Made by a program: the position numbers and the translations under genes | The notes under the pieces: model-generated | The model's input: the letters and a program-made list of their open reading frames with translations, nothing else | Databases searched by the model: none | Told to the model about the DNA's origin: nothing | Shown here: positions 8,768-16,894 of the stretch, in pieces | Position numbering within the stretch: the stretch's first letter is position 1 | Layout: every line of letters starts with the position of its first letter | Assembly: GCF_022346605.1 (NCBI RefSeq) | Contig: NZ_JAKRNT010000003.1 | Span: 62,001-126,000, forward strand | DNA length: 64,000 nt | Direction: 5' to 3' | From: Sporosarcina sp. ACRSL | GTDB taxonomy: Bacteria; Bacillota; Bacilli; Bacillales_A; Planococcaceae

Positions 8768-9130
8768 TCAATCTTTTAGAAGCTTAATGGCTTCCTCTGC
8801 CGTGATTTCCCCTTTTTCCAGCATTGCGACTACTTTCCTCTCATCCACCTCGTTCTTCTTTTTTATTTCTAATCCGAGTGAACTGACAACTTCGTTCAAC
8901 TTGCCTCGGACAGTCGGATACGATATGCCAAGCTCCTTCTCAACCTCTTTAATATTCCCCCTGCACGCCAAAAACACTTCGACAAAATGGAGTTGCTCTC
9001 CTGACAGCGATGCCAATTTGGACAGTTCAAATTCATTCTCGATAGATGTATGGCATCGGTTGCAATGTAGCTTCGTGACTTTCAACGTTTCGTCGCAGAC
9101 AGGGCAATGACTGATAACAGGATATGCCAT
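8768..9130 (-). CDS. DUF2089-family zinc-finger/HTH regulator
   Basis: About 120 residues. The N-terminus carries a zinc ribbon (CPVCDE then CNRC), followed by a sigma-factor region-4-like helix-turn-helix (HFVEVFLACRGNIKEVEKEL, then SYPTVRGKL). The C-terminus is a short SHOCT-like hairpin (LEKGEITAEEAIKLL). This combination is the DUF2089 family, probably DNA-binding. An in-frame ATG at 9166 overlaps the predicted -10 box, so the ATG at 9130 was chosen. It is the first gene of a three-gene operon and likely autoregulates it or responds to envelope stress (inference). Confidence 0.82.
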   Translation of the reverse strand: MAYPVISHCPVCDETLKVTKLHCNRCHTSIENEFELSKLASLSGEQLHFVEVFLACRGNIKEVEKELGISYPTVRGKLNEVVSSLGLEIKKKNEVDERKVVAMLEKGEITAEEAIKLLKD

Positions 9131-9161
9131 AATTATCTGAATTCCCCTTTCATTTGAATTC

Positions 9162-9190
9162 ATCATATCCCATCATTTTCAAAATAGCAA
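9162..9190 (-). promoter_or_regulatory. Sigma-A-type promoter of the DUF2089 operon
   Basis: On the minus strand: TTGCTA (9190-9185), a 17-base spacer, then TATGAT (9167-9162). It sits about 32 bases before the chosen start. Confidence 0.5.
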
Positions 9191-9272
9191 GCATAAACTT
9201 AATTATATTAACTGCATAATTAATAATCTTAATCCGCAGCTAAAATATATTCATTATTTTTAATTCGCTCAT

Positions 9273-9312
9273 AAAAAACAGGTGAAGGGCTGATTTCGTA
9301 TCCCTTCACCTG
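9273..9312 (-). terminator. Terminator of the ABC-F gene
   Basis: Perfect 11-bp stem CAGGTGAAGGG / CCCTTCACCTG with a 12-base loop, followed on the minus strand by six T. Confidence 0.9.
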
Positions 9313-9334
9313 TTGTAAGTAAACATTTTATTTG

Positions 9335-11197
9335 TCATTCATTTTCAATCAACCATTGCTCGTAATAGGCATCCAATTCTTTCTGCAACGAACTCATTTT
9401 CTCTTTCACTGATTCGTAGTCGATCCATTCAGTTTCATTGGATAACTTCTTTTCCAAGTGCTCAATTTCGAGTTCTAACTTGGCGATTTCTTCTTCCACA
9501 TTTGTTTCCTTCGTCTGCTTTTGCCTTTTGTCGACCGTCTTTTTCTTAGGCGGTTCTACAACTTGTGTATGCTGTTGCAGTTCGTTCCATTTCTGCCTCG
9601 CCCAGTCGAAAGGCCCTTCAAACATCGTCATACTCCCATTTTCCAGCCATGCTGTGCGGGTAAATAACTTATTCAAGAAATACCGGTCATGCGAAACGGC
9701 GAGGAGCGTTCCGGGGAAGTCTTCCAAGGCGTCTTCTAGCACTTCGCGTGATTCAATGTCCAGATGGTTTGTCGGTTCGTCCAGTACGAGGAAGTTCACG
9801 TCCTGATGCATCAATTGCGCAAGCCGCAACCGTGTTCGTTCCCCCCCGCTCAAATCACCGATCCGCTTGAATACATCCGGACCGTAAAACATGAACTTCG
9901 CTAAAATATGCCTCGCTTCGCCTTCCTCTACACCAACTTCTTTTCGGAACACATCTATAAGACGGGCTTTCGGATCTACAATCGTAAAATGCTGCGAGAG
10001 GAAGCCGATTTTTACGTTGCTCCCCAATTTGCAGACTCCATCGTCAATAGTAAATTCCCCGAGGAGCATTTTCAGAATGGTCGATTTTCCACTTCCATTC
10101 CTTCCGACAATCGCTGCTCGGTCTTTCCAATAGACTTGCAGATTCGCGCCCTGCAATAATTTATTTGAACCAAAGGATTTTACTGCGTCTTTCATAATAA
10201 CGACTTCCTTACCGCTTCTCGGCGCCGCCTCAAAAGACAATGCCATTTTCCGAGGATCGATCAACGGCCTCCGCAGCTTCTCCATCCGTTCCAACGCCCG
10301 CTCCATATTCCTCGCTTGCCGATGCAATCCCGCATTCGGCGGATTCGCTTCATTCGCCCATATCCTAAGCCGCTTGATCGCTTCTTTCATTTTCTTGATT
10401 TTCTTTTGCTGTTCCTCATAGTCCTGGAATTCCCGCAGGAGACGCTCTTCTTTTTCCTTCACAAAATAACTGTAATTGCCGTGGTACAGATTCAGCTCTC
10501 CATCTTCCAGATCCGCAATCTTTGTCACGACATTATCAAGGAAATAGCGGTCATGTGAAATGATGACGACTGTTCCCGTGTAGTCCGCCAAATATGCCTC
10601 AAGCCATTCCACTGCGAATAAATCCAAATGGTTCGTCGGTTCATCCAATAGCAGCAAGTCCGGGCGTGTGAGCAGGAGCTTTCCTAACATGATTTTTGTC
10701 TGTTCTCCGCCGCTCATCTGCCCAAATTCCTGCTCGACGAACGGCCTCAGTTGAAGTCCGTTGATGATTTTTTCAATTTCCGAATCCATGGCGTATCCGT
10801 CACGCCGGACAAATTCATCCTGCAATTGGCCGTATTTATGAAGTAGACGATCCATGTCCACCGTGTTCGGATTCGACAATTCCATTTCCAGTTCGGACAA
10901 TTGTCGTTGAATGGCTTTAAGTTGCTCAAACGCACTATAGAGTACATCGTAACCTGTCATTGGCTGTTCGAATGAAGGGATTTGCGATAAATAACCGATT
11001 TTAGTTCCCTTTTTGAAATGGATGCGTCCAACATCCGGTTGTTCAACCGCCGCAATGAGTTTGAATAACGTCGTCTTCCCGCTACCGTTCCGTCCGACGA
11101 CGCCTAGCTTATCCCCTGTTTTGATTTCTAATGAAAGATCTTCAAAAATGGTGTTGCCACCTAACATTTTGCTTACTTGTTGTATTGTACAAATCAT
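9335..11197 (-). CDS. ABC-F family ATPase, probable antibiotic-responsive ribosome protection factor
   Basis: About 620 residues with two ABC domains and no membrane domain. Walker A motifs are GRNGSGKTT (residues 35-43) and GRNGSGKST in the second half. The signatures are MSGGEQTK and LSGGERTR, and Walker B is LLLDEPTNHLDL / LVLDEPTNHLDI. Between them is a long charged arm (the P-tRNA interaction motif region), and the C-terminus is a coiled coil, both typical of ABC-F proteins that act in the ribosomal E site. The ATG at 11197 follows AGAGGAAG. A leader peptide and a terminator hairpin lie directly upstream, as in inducible Vga/VmlR/Msr-type resistance genes. Housekeeping ABC-F paralogues are the main alternative. 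Confidence 0.85.
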   Translation of the reverse strand: MICTIQQVSKMLGGNTIFEDLSLEIKTGDKLGVVGRNGSGKTTLFKLIAAVEQPDVGRIHFKKGTKIGYLSQIPSFEQPMTGYDVLYSAFEQLKAIQRQLSELEMELSNPNTVDMDRLLHKYGQLQDEFVRRDGYAMDSEIEKIINGLQLRPFVEQEFGQMSGGEQTKIMLGKLLLTRPDLLLLDEPTNHLDLFAVEWLEAYLADYTGTVVIISHDRYFLDNVVTKIADLEDGELNLYHGNYSYFVKEKEERLLREFQDYEEQQKKIKKMKEAIKRLRIWANEANPPNAGLHRQARNMERALERMEKLRRPLIDPRKMALSFEAAPRSGKEVVIMKDAVKSFGSNKLLQGANLQVYWKDRAAIVGRNGSGKSTILKMLLGEFTIDDGVCKLGSNVKIGFLSQHFTIVDPKARLIDVFRKEVGVEEGEARHILAKFMFYGPDVFKRIGDLSGGERTRLRLAQLMHQDVNFLVLDEPTNHLDIESREVLEDALEDFPGTLLAVSHDRYFLNKLFTRTAWLENGSMTMFEGPFDWARQKWNELQQHTQVVEPPKKKTVDKRQKQTKETNVEEEIAKLELEIEHLEKKLSNETEWIDYESVKEKMSSLQKELDAYYEQWLIENE

Positions 11198-11242
11198 AAT
11201 TTTCCGCTTCCTCTCACTCTGTTTTTCACAGCCGAGAGCGCA

Positions 11243-11270
11243 CAAAAAAAGACTGCGTTTAAGCAGTCTT
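11243..11270 (-). terminator. Attenuator terminator in front of the ABC-F gene
   Basis: On the minus strand AAGACTGC / GCAGTCTT with a 6-base loop, then a run of T. It lies only about 45 bases before the ABC-F start and after the leader peptide gene, so transcripts from the leader would stop here unless antiterminated. Confidence 0.8.
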
Positions 11271-11315
11271 CCCCCAAAAAAAGTGTAAGGAATGATGTGC
11301 TAAACAGCTGTGTGA

Positions 11316-11438
11316 TTACTGAAATTGGCTAAAAAAGGGCATACGTATCCCGTTGAGCGCAATATCATGAGTAATCGCACATGAAGTGGCTAAATATTCC
11401 AATAGACTTTCACGTGCATACACAGTGTCCAACATCAT
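11316..11438 (-). CDS. 40-residue leader peptide of the ABC-F gene
   Basis: A short gene with a very strong ribosome binding site (GGAGGTGAGG, 11449-11440) right before two consecutive ATG codons. The peptide begins MMLDTVYARESLLEYLA and ends PFFSQFQ. It has no domain and lies between the serpin gene and the attenuator terminator of the ABC-F gene. The arrangement (well-translated short ORF, terminator, resistance-type ABC-F gene) is that of ribosome-stalling leaders that raise expression when an antibiotic slows translation. The peptide sequence itself is not one I recognise. Confidence 0.75.
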   Translation of the reverse strand: MMLDTVYARESLLEYLATSCAITHDIALNGIRMPFFSQFQ

Positions 11439-11500
11439 TCCTCACCTCCGTCCGATTAATAGTAAGAATAGTGTAGCATAGATTGTTACGACAAACAATC

Positions 11501-12742
11501 TCATTTCTCTATGATTGGATTCTTGATGGAGCCTATAAATACGATGGCTCCTGTTTCCTCATCCGTTATCGCAATGAAAAACGGGCGGTTCACTTCCATG
11601 ATGAATGGGTCATCTGCAGGCGCGGACGTCGCTTCCATCTGAACGCCCGTTACTGCGGCCGCTTCTGTCCCTTCTTCATTGACTTCGATATATGTTTTTT
11701 GCTTCACTTTACTAATTCGTAACGGTGTAACCTCTTCCACCATTTTGCTGAAGTCAGCCATCTCAGTGAAGGCATTTGTCATCCCTAGGGCCTTTAACGC
11801 GTCTTCCAGCTCGGTTTCGTATGATAGTTTGAATTTCGGAAGTAAAATTGTTCCGCGCGTGCTCGTCATACTCGCCCGAATTTCTTCCCACCTTTCAATA
11901 GACAGCGTACTTGTAAACTCACTCAAGTCGTTCGGCATAATCACCGTCATGCTCATTTCTCCGTCTGCATACGGAAGTTGAATCGCCTGAAATTCGCTGT
12001 TTGCCGTATACGCTAACTTTTCCTGCAGTTTCATAAACGGCACTTTGATTTCATTACCATCCGCCAAATGAAAAGTTCGATGTTCAGTCGCTTTCTTATC
12101 AAACGGATACATCCAGTCTCCTTTGAAATAAATCGCATTCAGCAGCATAGTCACAAGTTTTTCATCCAATGGACCGTCAACCATTTTATCGATCTTGCCA
12201 TTTGTCGCATCCTTCACCCAGTCGTTGATGCGCTTAGGAGTATCCTTACTCGAGATGTTGATCTCCTCGATTTCGGCATTGAAATAATCTTTTGCATATC
12301 CAGCAAAGGTGTCTTGGAAATGATATTTCTCATTCAGCCAAATTGAATTGGCGACTTGCAGCTGAATGCTATCGGATTGCTTATTCAAGATCGTCATAAG
12401 AGAAGCATTTGCTTTATTCAGCTCCATCGGTTCTAGCCCATTCAGTTGTAAGGCATTTGCGATTTCTTCCTTTGTTACGCCGTCCGCTCCGTTATAAGCA
12501 AGTGCCAGAGCCATGAATAGGCTTGTCGGGGAAAGAAACAGATTTCCGTCCTCATCCGCTTCACTTTCATTTATTAATTCAAATCCCAATTCATTATTAG
12601 GAACAACGATTTTTTTATAATCATCTTCGCCGAATTCGACGCCTTCCGCAATCCGGAGATTTCCTTCATTCGAAGTTCCACATCCCGTCATAGGCAGCAA
12701 GAGGCTCATGCCAACAAGTGAAGCCGTAATTTTCTTTTTCAA
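11501..12742 (-). CDS. Serpin-family protease inhibitor, lipoprotein
   Basis: About 413 residues. A lysine-rich signal peptide ends in the lipobox LPMTGC, so the mature protein should be lipid-anchored outside the membrane. The remainder is a full serpin fold: NSIWLNEKY, LLNAIYFKGDW, the breach region TYIEVNEEGTEAAAVTG (hinge) and the C-terminal NRPFFIAITDEETGAIVFIG. The small residues in the hinge suggest an inhibitory rather than structural serpin; the target protease is unknown. The frame starts with ATG at 12754, but AAGGATGG is correctly spaced only for the TTG at 12742, so I chose that. Serpins are uncommon in bacteria. Confidence 0.9.
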   Translation of the reverse strand: MKKKITASLVGMSLLLPMTGCGTSNEGNLRIAEGVEFGEDDYKKIVVPNNELGFELINESEADEDGNLFLSPTSLFMALALAYNGADGVTKEEIANALQLNGLEPMELNKANASLMTILNKQSDSIQLQVANSIWLNEKYHFQDTFAGYAKDYFNAEIEEINISSKDTPKRINDWVKDATNGKIDKMVDGPLDEKLVTMLLNAIYFKGDWMYPFDKKATEHRTFHLADGNEIKVPFMKLQEKLAYTANSEFQAIQLPYADGEMSMTVIMPNDLSEFTSTLSIERWEEIRASMTSTRGTILLPKFKLSYETELEDALKALGMTNAFTEMADFSKMVEEVTPLRISKVKQKTYIEVNEEGTEAAAVTGVQMEATSAPADDPFIMEVNRPFFIAITDEETGAIVFIGSIKNPIIEK

Positions 12743-12825
12743 AAGTATCACCATCCTTATTCATGTAGACTTTTCAGAGGTGGAAAAAGTTACAAGTTTC
12801 CAGCGTATTTGAAGGACTTTTTCAT

Positions 12826-13386
12826 TCACGAATTAATTTCACGTTCTAATTTCTCTGTATATGCGCTAATTTCTTCTTTACTTGTGTTTTCCACAATGAA
12901 TGGTTCTCCAATTGTAATGGTTGCTTTTCGGCATTTCCAAATATCTTTCAGATTTGCCGGTCCTTCATATGTAACCGGAACGATCGGCACTCTCGCTAAA
13001 CTAGCAATCGTGACGGCTCCTCGTTTGACAGGAGCATTCTCTGCAGCTCTTGTTCCGCTTGGGAATATCCCAACAACCTCTCCAGATTTCAGAAGTTTTA
13101 CAGGCGTTTTAATACTGCTCGGCGAAGGGTTATTCCGGTCGATCGGAAAAGCGTTAATACTTGTTAAGAAAGAGGCAACTAGCTTATTTTTAAAAAGCTC
13201 CTTCTTCGCCATGAAGTGAATCGGGCGAGGCAAGGAAATGCCAAGCGCTATAATTTCCAACCAACCACGGTGTGCACAAGTGACCACATATCCCCCACCG
13301 GCAGGTAGTTTTTCTGTATTTTTTAATTTGATTTTGGCGATGAAGAAAAAGATGATCTTCGCCAACGTTGCTGTCACTTTATACAT
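12826..13386 (-). CDS. PlsC-like 1-acyl-glycerol-3-phosphate acyltransferase with altered HX4D motif
   Basis: A 186-residue membrane-associated acyltransferase domain. Motif I should be HX4D; here it reads HRGWLE, with Glu in place of Asp. The other motifs are present: KKELFK, FPSGTRAAE (motif III, usually FPEGTRS) and IVPVTYEG (motif IV). The enzyme family moves a fatty acyl group to the sn-2 position of lysophosphatidate in phospholipid synthesis. The Glu replacement may reduce or change activity, so other acyltransferase roles are possible. A GGAGG ribosome binding site precedes the ATG. Monocistronic. Confidence 0.82.
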   Translation of the reverse strand: MYKVTATLAKIIFFFIAKIKLKNTEKLPAGGGYVVTCAHRGWLEIIALGISLPRPIHFMAKKELFKNKLVASFLTSINAFPIDRNNPSPSSIKTPVKLLKSGEVVGIFPSGTRAAENAPVKRGAVTIASLARVPIVPVTYEGPANLKDIWKCRKATITIGEPFIVENTSKEEISAYTEKLEREINS

Positions 13387-13497
13387 GGCATCCTCCGATT
13401 ATTATCAACATGTTGTACCTACTTTTATGCGTAGACTGACATCTCTATAGTCATCCGTGCTATAATTATAATAATTCAATTAATGCGAGGTGGCCAT

Positions 13498-14073
13498 ATG
13501 GTTTTGCCAGGAGGAAAAAAAACATACTCCTACGCAGATTACTTGGAATGGGATACTGATCTCAATTCAGAAGCGATCGATGGGGAAATCATTAGTATGT
13601 CGCCCTCTCCAACGCCAAAGCATCAGGATATCGTCGGGGAATTGACGGCCGAGTTCAAAATGTTTTTACGCGGAAAGGACTGTTCTGCTTTTATAGCTCC
13701 GATGGACGTTTGTTTATTCGCTAGTAAGGATTCAGCGCCAGACACAATTTTGGATTGGGTACAACCTGATATTCTTGTCGTTTGCGCTTCTGACAAAATT
13801 GGCGATAAGAATATTTTTGGGGCACCCGACTTAATTGTTGAAGTTTTATCACCATCCACTGCTAGAAACGATCGTTTAATCAAATATAACAGTTATGAGA
13901 AAGCCGGGGTCAAAGAGTATTGGATTGTCGACCCCTATAATATGACGGTTGAGATTTATTCACTTGTTGGAGATTCCTTTAGGCTGTCAGGAATTTACGG
14001 GAAAGAAGATTTATTAACTGTCGGAATCTTCCCCGAGCTGGAGATAGACTTGAGAAATATATTCAAAGAATAA
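13498..14073 (+). CDS. Uma2-family (DUF820) putative endonuclease
   Basis: About 191 residues with the PD-(D/E)XK-type core of the Uma2 family. Diagnostic stretches are YLEWDTDLNSEAIDGEI near the N-terminus, QPDILVVC, GAPDLIVEVLSPSTARND, KYNSYEKAGVKEYWIVDP and VGIFPELEIDL. The Asp in PDLIVEV and the Glu following it are the likely metal-binding residues. The cellular function of this abundant family is not established. The ATG at 13498 follows GAGGTGG; an upstream in-frame ATG at 13483 lacks a site. It is single, with its own terminator. Confidence 0.88.
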   Translation: MVLPGGKKTYSYADYLEWDTDLNSEAIDGEIISMSPSPTPKHQDIVGELTAEFKMFLRGKDCSAFIAPMDVCLFASKDSAPDTILDWVQPDILVVCASDKIGDKNIFGAPDLIVEVLSPSTARNDRLIKYNSYEKAGVKEYWIVDPYNMTVEIYSLVGDSFRLSGIYGKEDLLTVGIFPELEIDLRNIFKE

Positions 14074-14107
14074 AAATGCCAAGAGGTGCAATAGCTCTTG
14101 GCATTTT
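14073..14107 (+). terminator. Terminator of the Uma2 gene
   Basis: Perfect 13-bp stem AAAATGCCAAGAG / CTCTTGGCATTTT with a 9-base loop, immediately after the stop codon. Confidence 0.9.
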
Positions 14108-14136
14108 GCATTCCTCCCGACATGAAATTCGGCTAT

Positions 14137-14243
14137 GTTTTGCGCGCGAGTTCGAGCTAGTTTTGCGCGAGTTCGGGTCGGTTTTGCGCAAGTTGGAGTG
14201 AGTTATGCGCGACTTCTCCCTAGTTATGCTCATTTCGTGAGCA
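14137..14243. repeat. 21-bp-period intergenic array, core GTTTTGCGC
   Basis: Units start at 14137, 14160, 14181, 14202 and 14223 (one 23-bp step, then 21, 21, 21). The core GTTTTGCGCGAGTTCG decays to GTTATGCGC and GTTATGCTC in the last units, while the other bases vary. The array lies between the Uma2 terminator and the terminator of the lysine operon, outside any predicted transcript. Confidence 0.75.
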
Positions 14244-14325
14244 ATGACCCATGTCATTCAATTTTTCGATCACAAGTACGACTATAAAATCCGGTAAGTA
14301 TCATAAACCACGGTTTTCCCCTTTC

Positions 14326-14354
14326 AAAAAAACCAAGAGCGCTGGCGCTCTTGG
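14326..14354 (-). terminator. Terminator of the lysine-degradation operon
   Basis: Perfect 10-bp stem CCAAGAGCGC / GCGCTCTTGG with a 2-base gap, followed on the minus strand by seven T. Confidence 0.9.
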
Positions 14355-14372
14355 CTTTCTCAATCCACATAT

Positions 14373-15563
14373 TTAATCAAACGGCCATTCCGGCAGCATA
14401 TGACTTAGCTTTTTATCTTCACGATACCCTAATACATATTCCGCCTGCATGATCGTATGAATTTCGCGGGTTCCTTCATAGATAACAGGCGCTTTTGAAT
14501 TACGCAGGAAGCGTGCGACCGGGTATTCATCCGAATAGCCGTAAGCGCCGTGGATTTGGAAGGCGTCGTCCGCTGCTTTGTTTGCAAAATCGCATGCTTG
14601 CCATTTCGCAAGGGACGTTTCGCGTGTGTTGCGCAATCCTTTATTTTTCAATTCGCCAGCGCGATAAACGAGGAGGCGGCTCATTTGGTAGCCGGCTTCC
14701 ATGTTGGCAATCATTTGCTGGACGAGCTGATGCTTGCCGATCGGCTTGCCGAATGTTTCGCGCTCATGGCAATACTTGACACTTTCCTCAAGGCAGCCCA
14801 TGATCAAGCCGACCGCGCCTGCCGCCACTGTGAAACGGCCGTTATCGAGGGCGGACATCGCAATTTTGAACCCTTCCCCTTCCTGCCCCAACAGGTTTTC
14901 AGCAGGGATGCGCATGTCTTCGAAGAAAAGCTCACCCGTATTGCCCGCACGGATTCCGTACTTGCCTTTAATCGCTTTCGATGAAAAGCCTGGCGTTGTG
15001 CGTTCGACAATAAATGCACTAATGCCGTGGTGTTTCTTCGACTTGTCCGTATAAGCGAAAACGAGGAAGTGGTCCGCAATGTCACAGAGCGAAATCCATG
15101 TTTTCTGGCCGTTAATGACATATTCATCACCGTCACGAACGGCAGTTGTCGCCATCGCAGCAACATCCGAGCCGGCACCTGGTTCCGTCAGTCCGAATGC
15201 CCCAATTTTTTCGCCCTTCGCTTGCGGAACTAAATATTTTTGTTTCTGCTCTTCCGTCCCCCATTGCATGAGGGTCATGGAATTTAACCCGATATGGACC
15301 GAAACCGCTGTCCGGAATGCCGTATCGCCGCGTTCCAACTCTTCACAAAGGATGGCGAGCGAGTTGTAGTCCATCCCGCTGCCCCCGTATTGTTCAGGTA
15401 CGCAAACGCCCATGAATCCCATGTCCGCGAGCTTTTTCCACATTGCCGGATCGAATCCGCCCTCCGCATCCCAACGCTGAATATGCGGCATAATTTCTTC
15501 ATCGACAAATTGCCGAGCTGTTTTGCGCAGCATTTGCTGCTCTTCCGTAAAACTGAAATCCAA
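14373..15563 (-). CDS. Acyl-CoA dehydrogenase, probable glutaryl-CoA dehydrogenase
   Basis: A 396-residue flavoprotein of the acyl-CoA dehydrogenase family. FAD/substrate motifs are GAFGLTEPGAGSDVAAM and KTWISLCDIADHFLVFA, and the catalytic glutamate is in APVIYEGTREIHTIMQ. The segment DTAFRTAVSVH carries an Arg where glutaryl-CoA dehydrogenases have the arginine that binds the distal carboxylate. Together with the two upstream lysine-catabolic genes, this suggests conversion of glutaryl-CoA to crotonyl-CoA. A generic short-chain acyl-CoA dehydrogenase is the alternative. It starts with TTG after AAAGGGGA and is the last gene of a three-gene operon, 29 bases from the preceding stop. Confidence 0.8.
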   Translation of the reverse strand: MDFSFTEEQQMLRKTARQFVDEEIMPHIQRWDAEGGFDPAMWKKLADMGFMGVCVPEQYGGSGMDYNSLAILCEELERGDTAFRTAVSVHIGLNSMTLMQWGTEEQKQKYLVPQAKGEKIGAFGLTEPGAGSDVAAMATTAVRDGDEYVINGQKTWISLCDIADHFLVFAYTDKSKKHHGISAFIVERTTPGFSSKAIKGKYGIRAGNTGELFFEDMRIPAENLLGQEGEGFKIAMSALDNGRFTVAAGAVGLIMGCLEESVKYCHERETFGKPIGKHQLVQQMIANMEAGYQMSRLLVYRAGELKNKGLRNTRETSLAKWQACDFANKAADDAFQIHGAYGYSDEYPVARFLRNSKAPVIYEGTREIHTIMQAEYVLGYREDKKLSHMLPEWPFD

Positions 15564-15592
15564 TCTTCTCGTCCCCTTTCCGAGCTTCTCTT

Positions 15593-16759
15593 TTACACAT
15601 GCGCCTCTTCCGTTTTTACCGTTTCCTCAATGACAACTCCACGTTTTTTCATCTCTTCAATGTATTTCGCACCCGGAACGATATTTTCCGGCGGGTGAAC
15701 ACCGCGTTTTGAAATTGTCCCATTGCCTATCATTTGCGCAACGATCGAGATCGTGTTTGCAGTCGCACGAGCCATCGCTGTTTCGTTCACCGTCAAATCC
15801 TTTTTCGTCACTAAATTATATTCATACGTCGCCGGTATTCCGTGCGATTCACCGCTGACAATGACGCGAAGAAGGACAGCATCGGATTTGTTTCCTAGCT
15901 GCAGTTGCGGGGAGAGATGTTCACGCATGACATCTCGGACCTTCACTTTCGTATCACCAATTTTTACTTCATTATCACGAGATAATAATCCAAGGTCGAC
16001 GAGCAATTGGAATTTTTCGGCATGCCCTTTATAACGTATTGTTTTATATTCAAGCGTTTGCACGTCCGGGAACGTTTTCGTCAATGTCGATGTGCCCCCA
16101 GAAGTGTGAAATGCCTCAAGTTCACCAAATTCATCAAAATGGATTGATTCCACTTCAGATAACGAAGGAACTTCCAGCAACTGGCCGTTCCGAATGACAT
16201 GAGACGGATCTGTATAATGGTCGAAAACACCTTCGAGCGAAAATACGACATTGTAGTTTAGCGGGGGCTCGGGCTTTACAGGTATTCCACCAACGTAAAG
16301 CTTGATGCTTTCCACTTTGTCGAGTTTGCTTGCGCCGTAACCTGTCAGGATATTGATCATACCAGGAGCCACCCCCAGATCCGGAATGATCGTTACCCCT
16401 TTCGCCGCCGCTTCTTCCGCCAATCCCAAAACAGCATCAGTTGCACCGCCAATATGTCCGCCAAGGTCGATGGAATGAACCCCGATATCAACTGCGATTC
16501 TTGCAACCTTTTCATTGAACGTATAGAACAGCGCGTTAATGACGACATCTCCAAGCGCCATCACTTCCTGCAATTGAAGGTCATTCGTTGCATCCAATAC
16601 CAATATATCTAACTTGTCGGACATGAGTTGCTCTGCAAAATTCTCTGCAGCCCTTACATTCAAATCCGCCAAATACACTTTTGTCACATCATCACTTTTC
16701 ACAAGGTCACGCACTGCCTCTTTCCCCATCAAGCCCGCGCCTAATACGACCACTTTCAT
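15593..16759 (-). CDS. Saccharopine dehydrogenase-family protein, probable L-lysine 6-dehydrogenase
   Basis: 388 residues. The Rossmann motif [16 protein letters not shown] opens the protein, and the saccharopine-dehydrogenase fold continues with [31 protein letters not shown] and the [13 protein letters not shown] substrate region. The size and sequence style fit the Geobacillus-type lysine 6-dehydrogenase, which deaminates lysine at the epsilon position to aminoadipate semialdehyde (cyclising to piperideine-6-carboxylate). It lies between an aldehyde dehydrogenase that could oxidise that product and a glutaryl-CoA dehydrogenase-like enzyme. True saccharopine dehydrogenase activity cannot be excluded. 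GGGGAT precedes the ATG. Confidence 0.78.
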   Translation of the reverse strand: MKVVVLGAGLMGKEAVRDLVKSDDVTKVYLADLNVRAAENFAEQLMSDKLDILVLDATNDLQLQEVMALGDVVINALFYTFNEKVARIAVDIGVHSIDLGGHIGGATDAVLGLAEEAAAKGVTIIPDLGVAPGMINILTGYGASKLDKVESIKLYVGGIPVKPEPPLNYNVVFSLEGVFDHYTDPSHVIRNGQLLEVPSLSEVESIHFDEFGELEAFHTSGGTSTLTKTFPDVQTLEYKTIRYKGHAEKFQLLVDLGLLSRDNEVKIGDTKVKVRDVMREHLSPQLQLGNKSDAVLLRVIVSGESHGIPATYEYNLVTKKDLTVNETAMARATANTISIVAQMIGNGTISKRGVHPPENIVPGAKYIEEMKKRGVVIEETVKTEEAHV

Positions 16760-16795
16760 GTGAACATCCCCTTTTTTCTAAATCATCCCGCATTA

Positions 16796-16834
16796 ACTGG
16801 CTGTAGGACCCTCAGTGAGGGATCAACAGCCAGT
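16796..16834. repeat. Nested stem-loop between ALDH and lysine dehydrogenase genes
   Basis: Outer arms ACTGGCTGT (16796-16804) and ACAGCCAGT (16826-16834) are perfect 9-bp complements. Inside is a second hairpin CCCTC-AGT-GAGGG. No T tract follows, so it is more likely an mRNA processing or stability element within the operon than a terminator. Confidence 0.6.
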
Positions 16835-16857
16835 AAATGCCCGATCGGTTCAACTAA

Positions 16858-16884
16858 CAATTAGTGGAAAACACCCACTAATTG
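16858..16884. repeat. Perfect 10-bp hairpin after the ALDH gene
   Basis: CAATTAGTGG / CCACTAATTG with a 7-base loop, 10 bases past the ALDH stop. It has only a weak T stretch on the minus strand, so it may be a leaky terminator that sets the ALDH to downstream gene ratio. Confidence 0.6.
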
Positions 16885-16894
16885 AAGTTTCACC

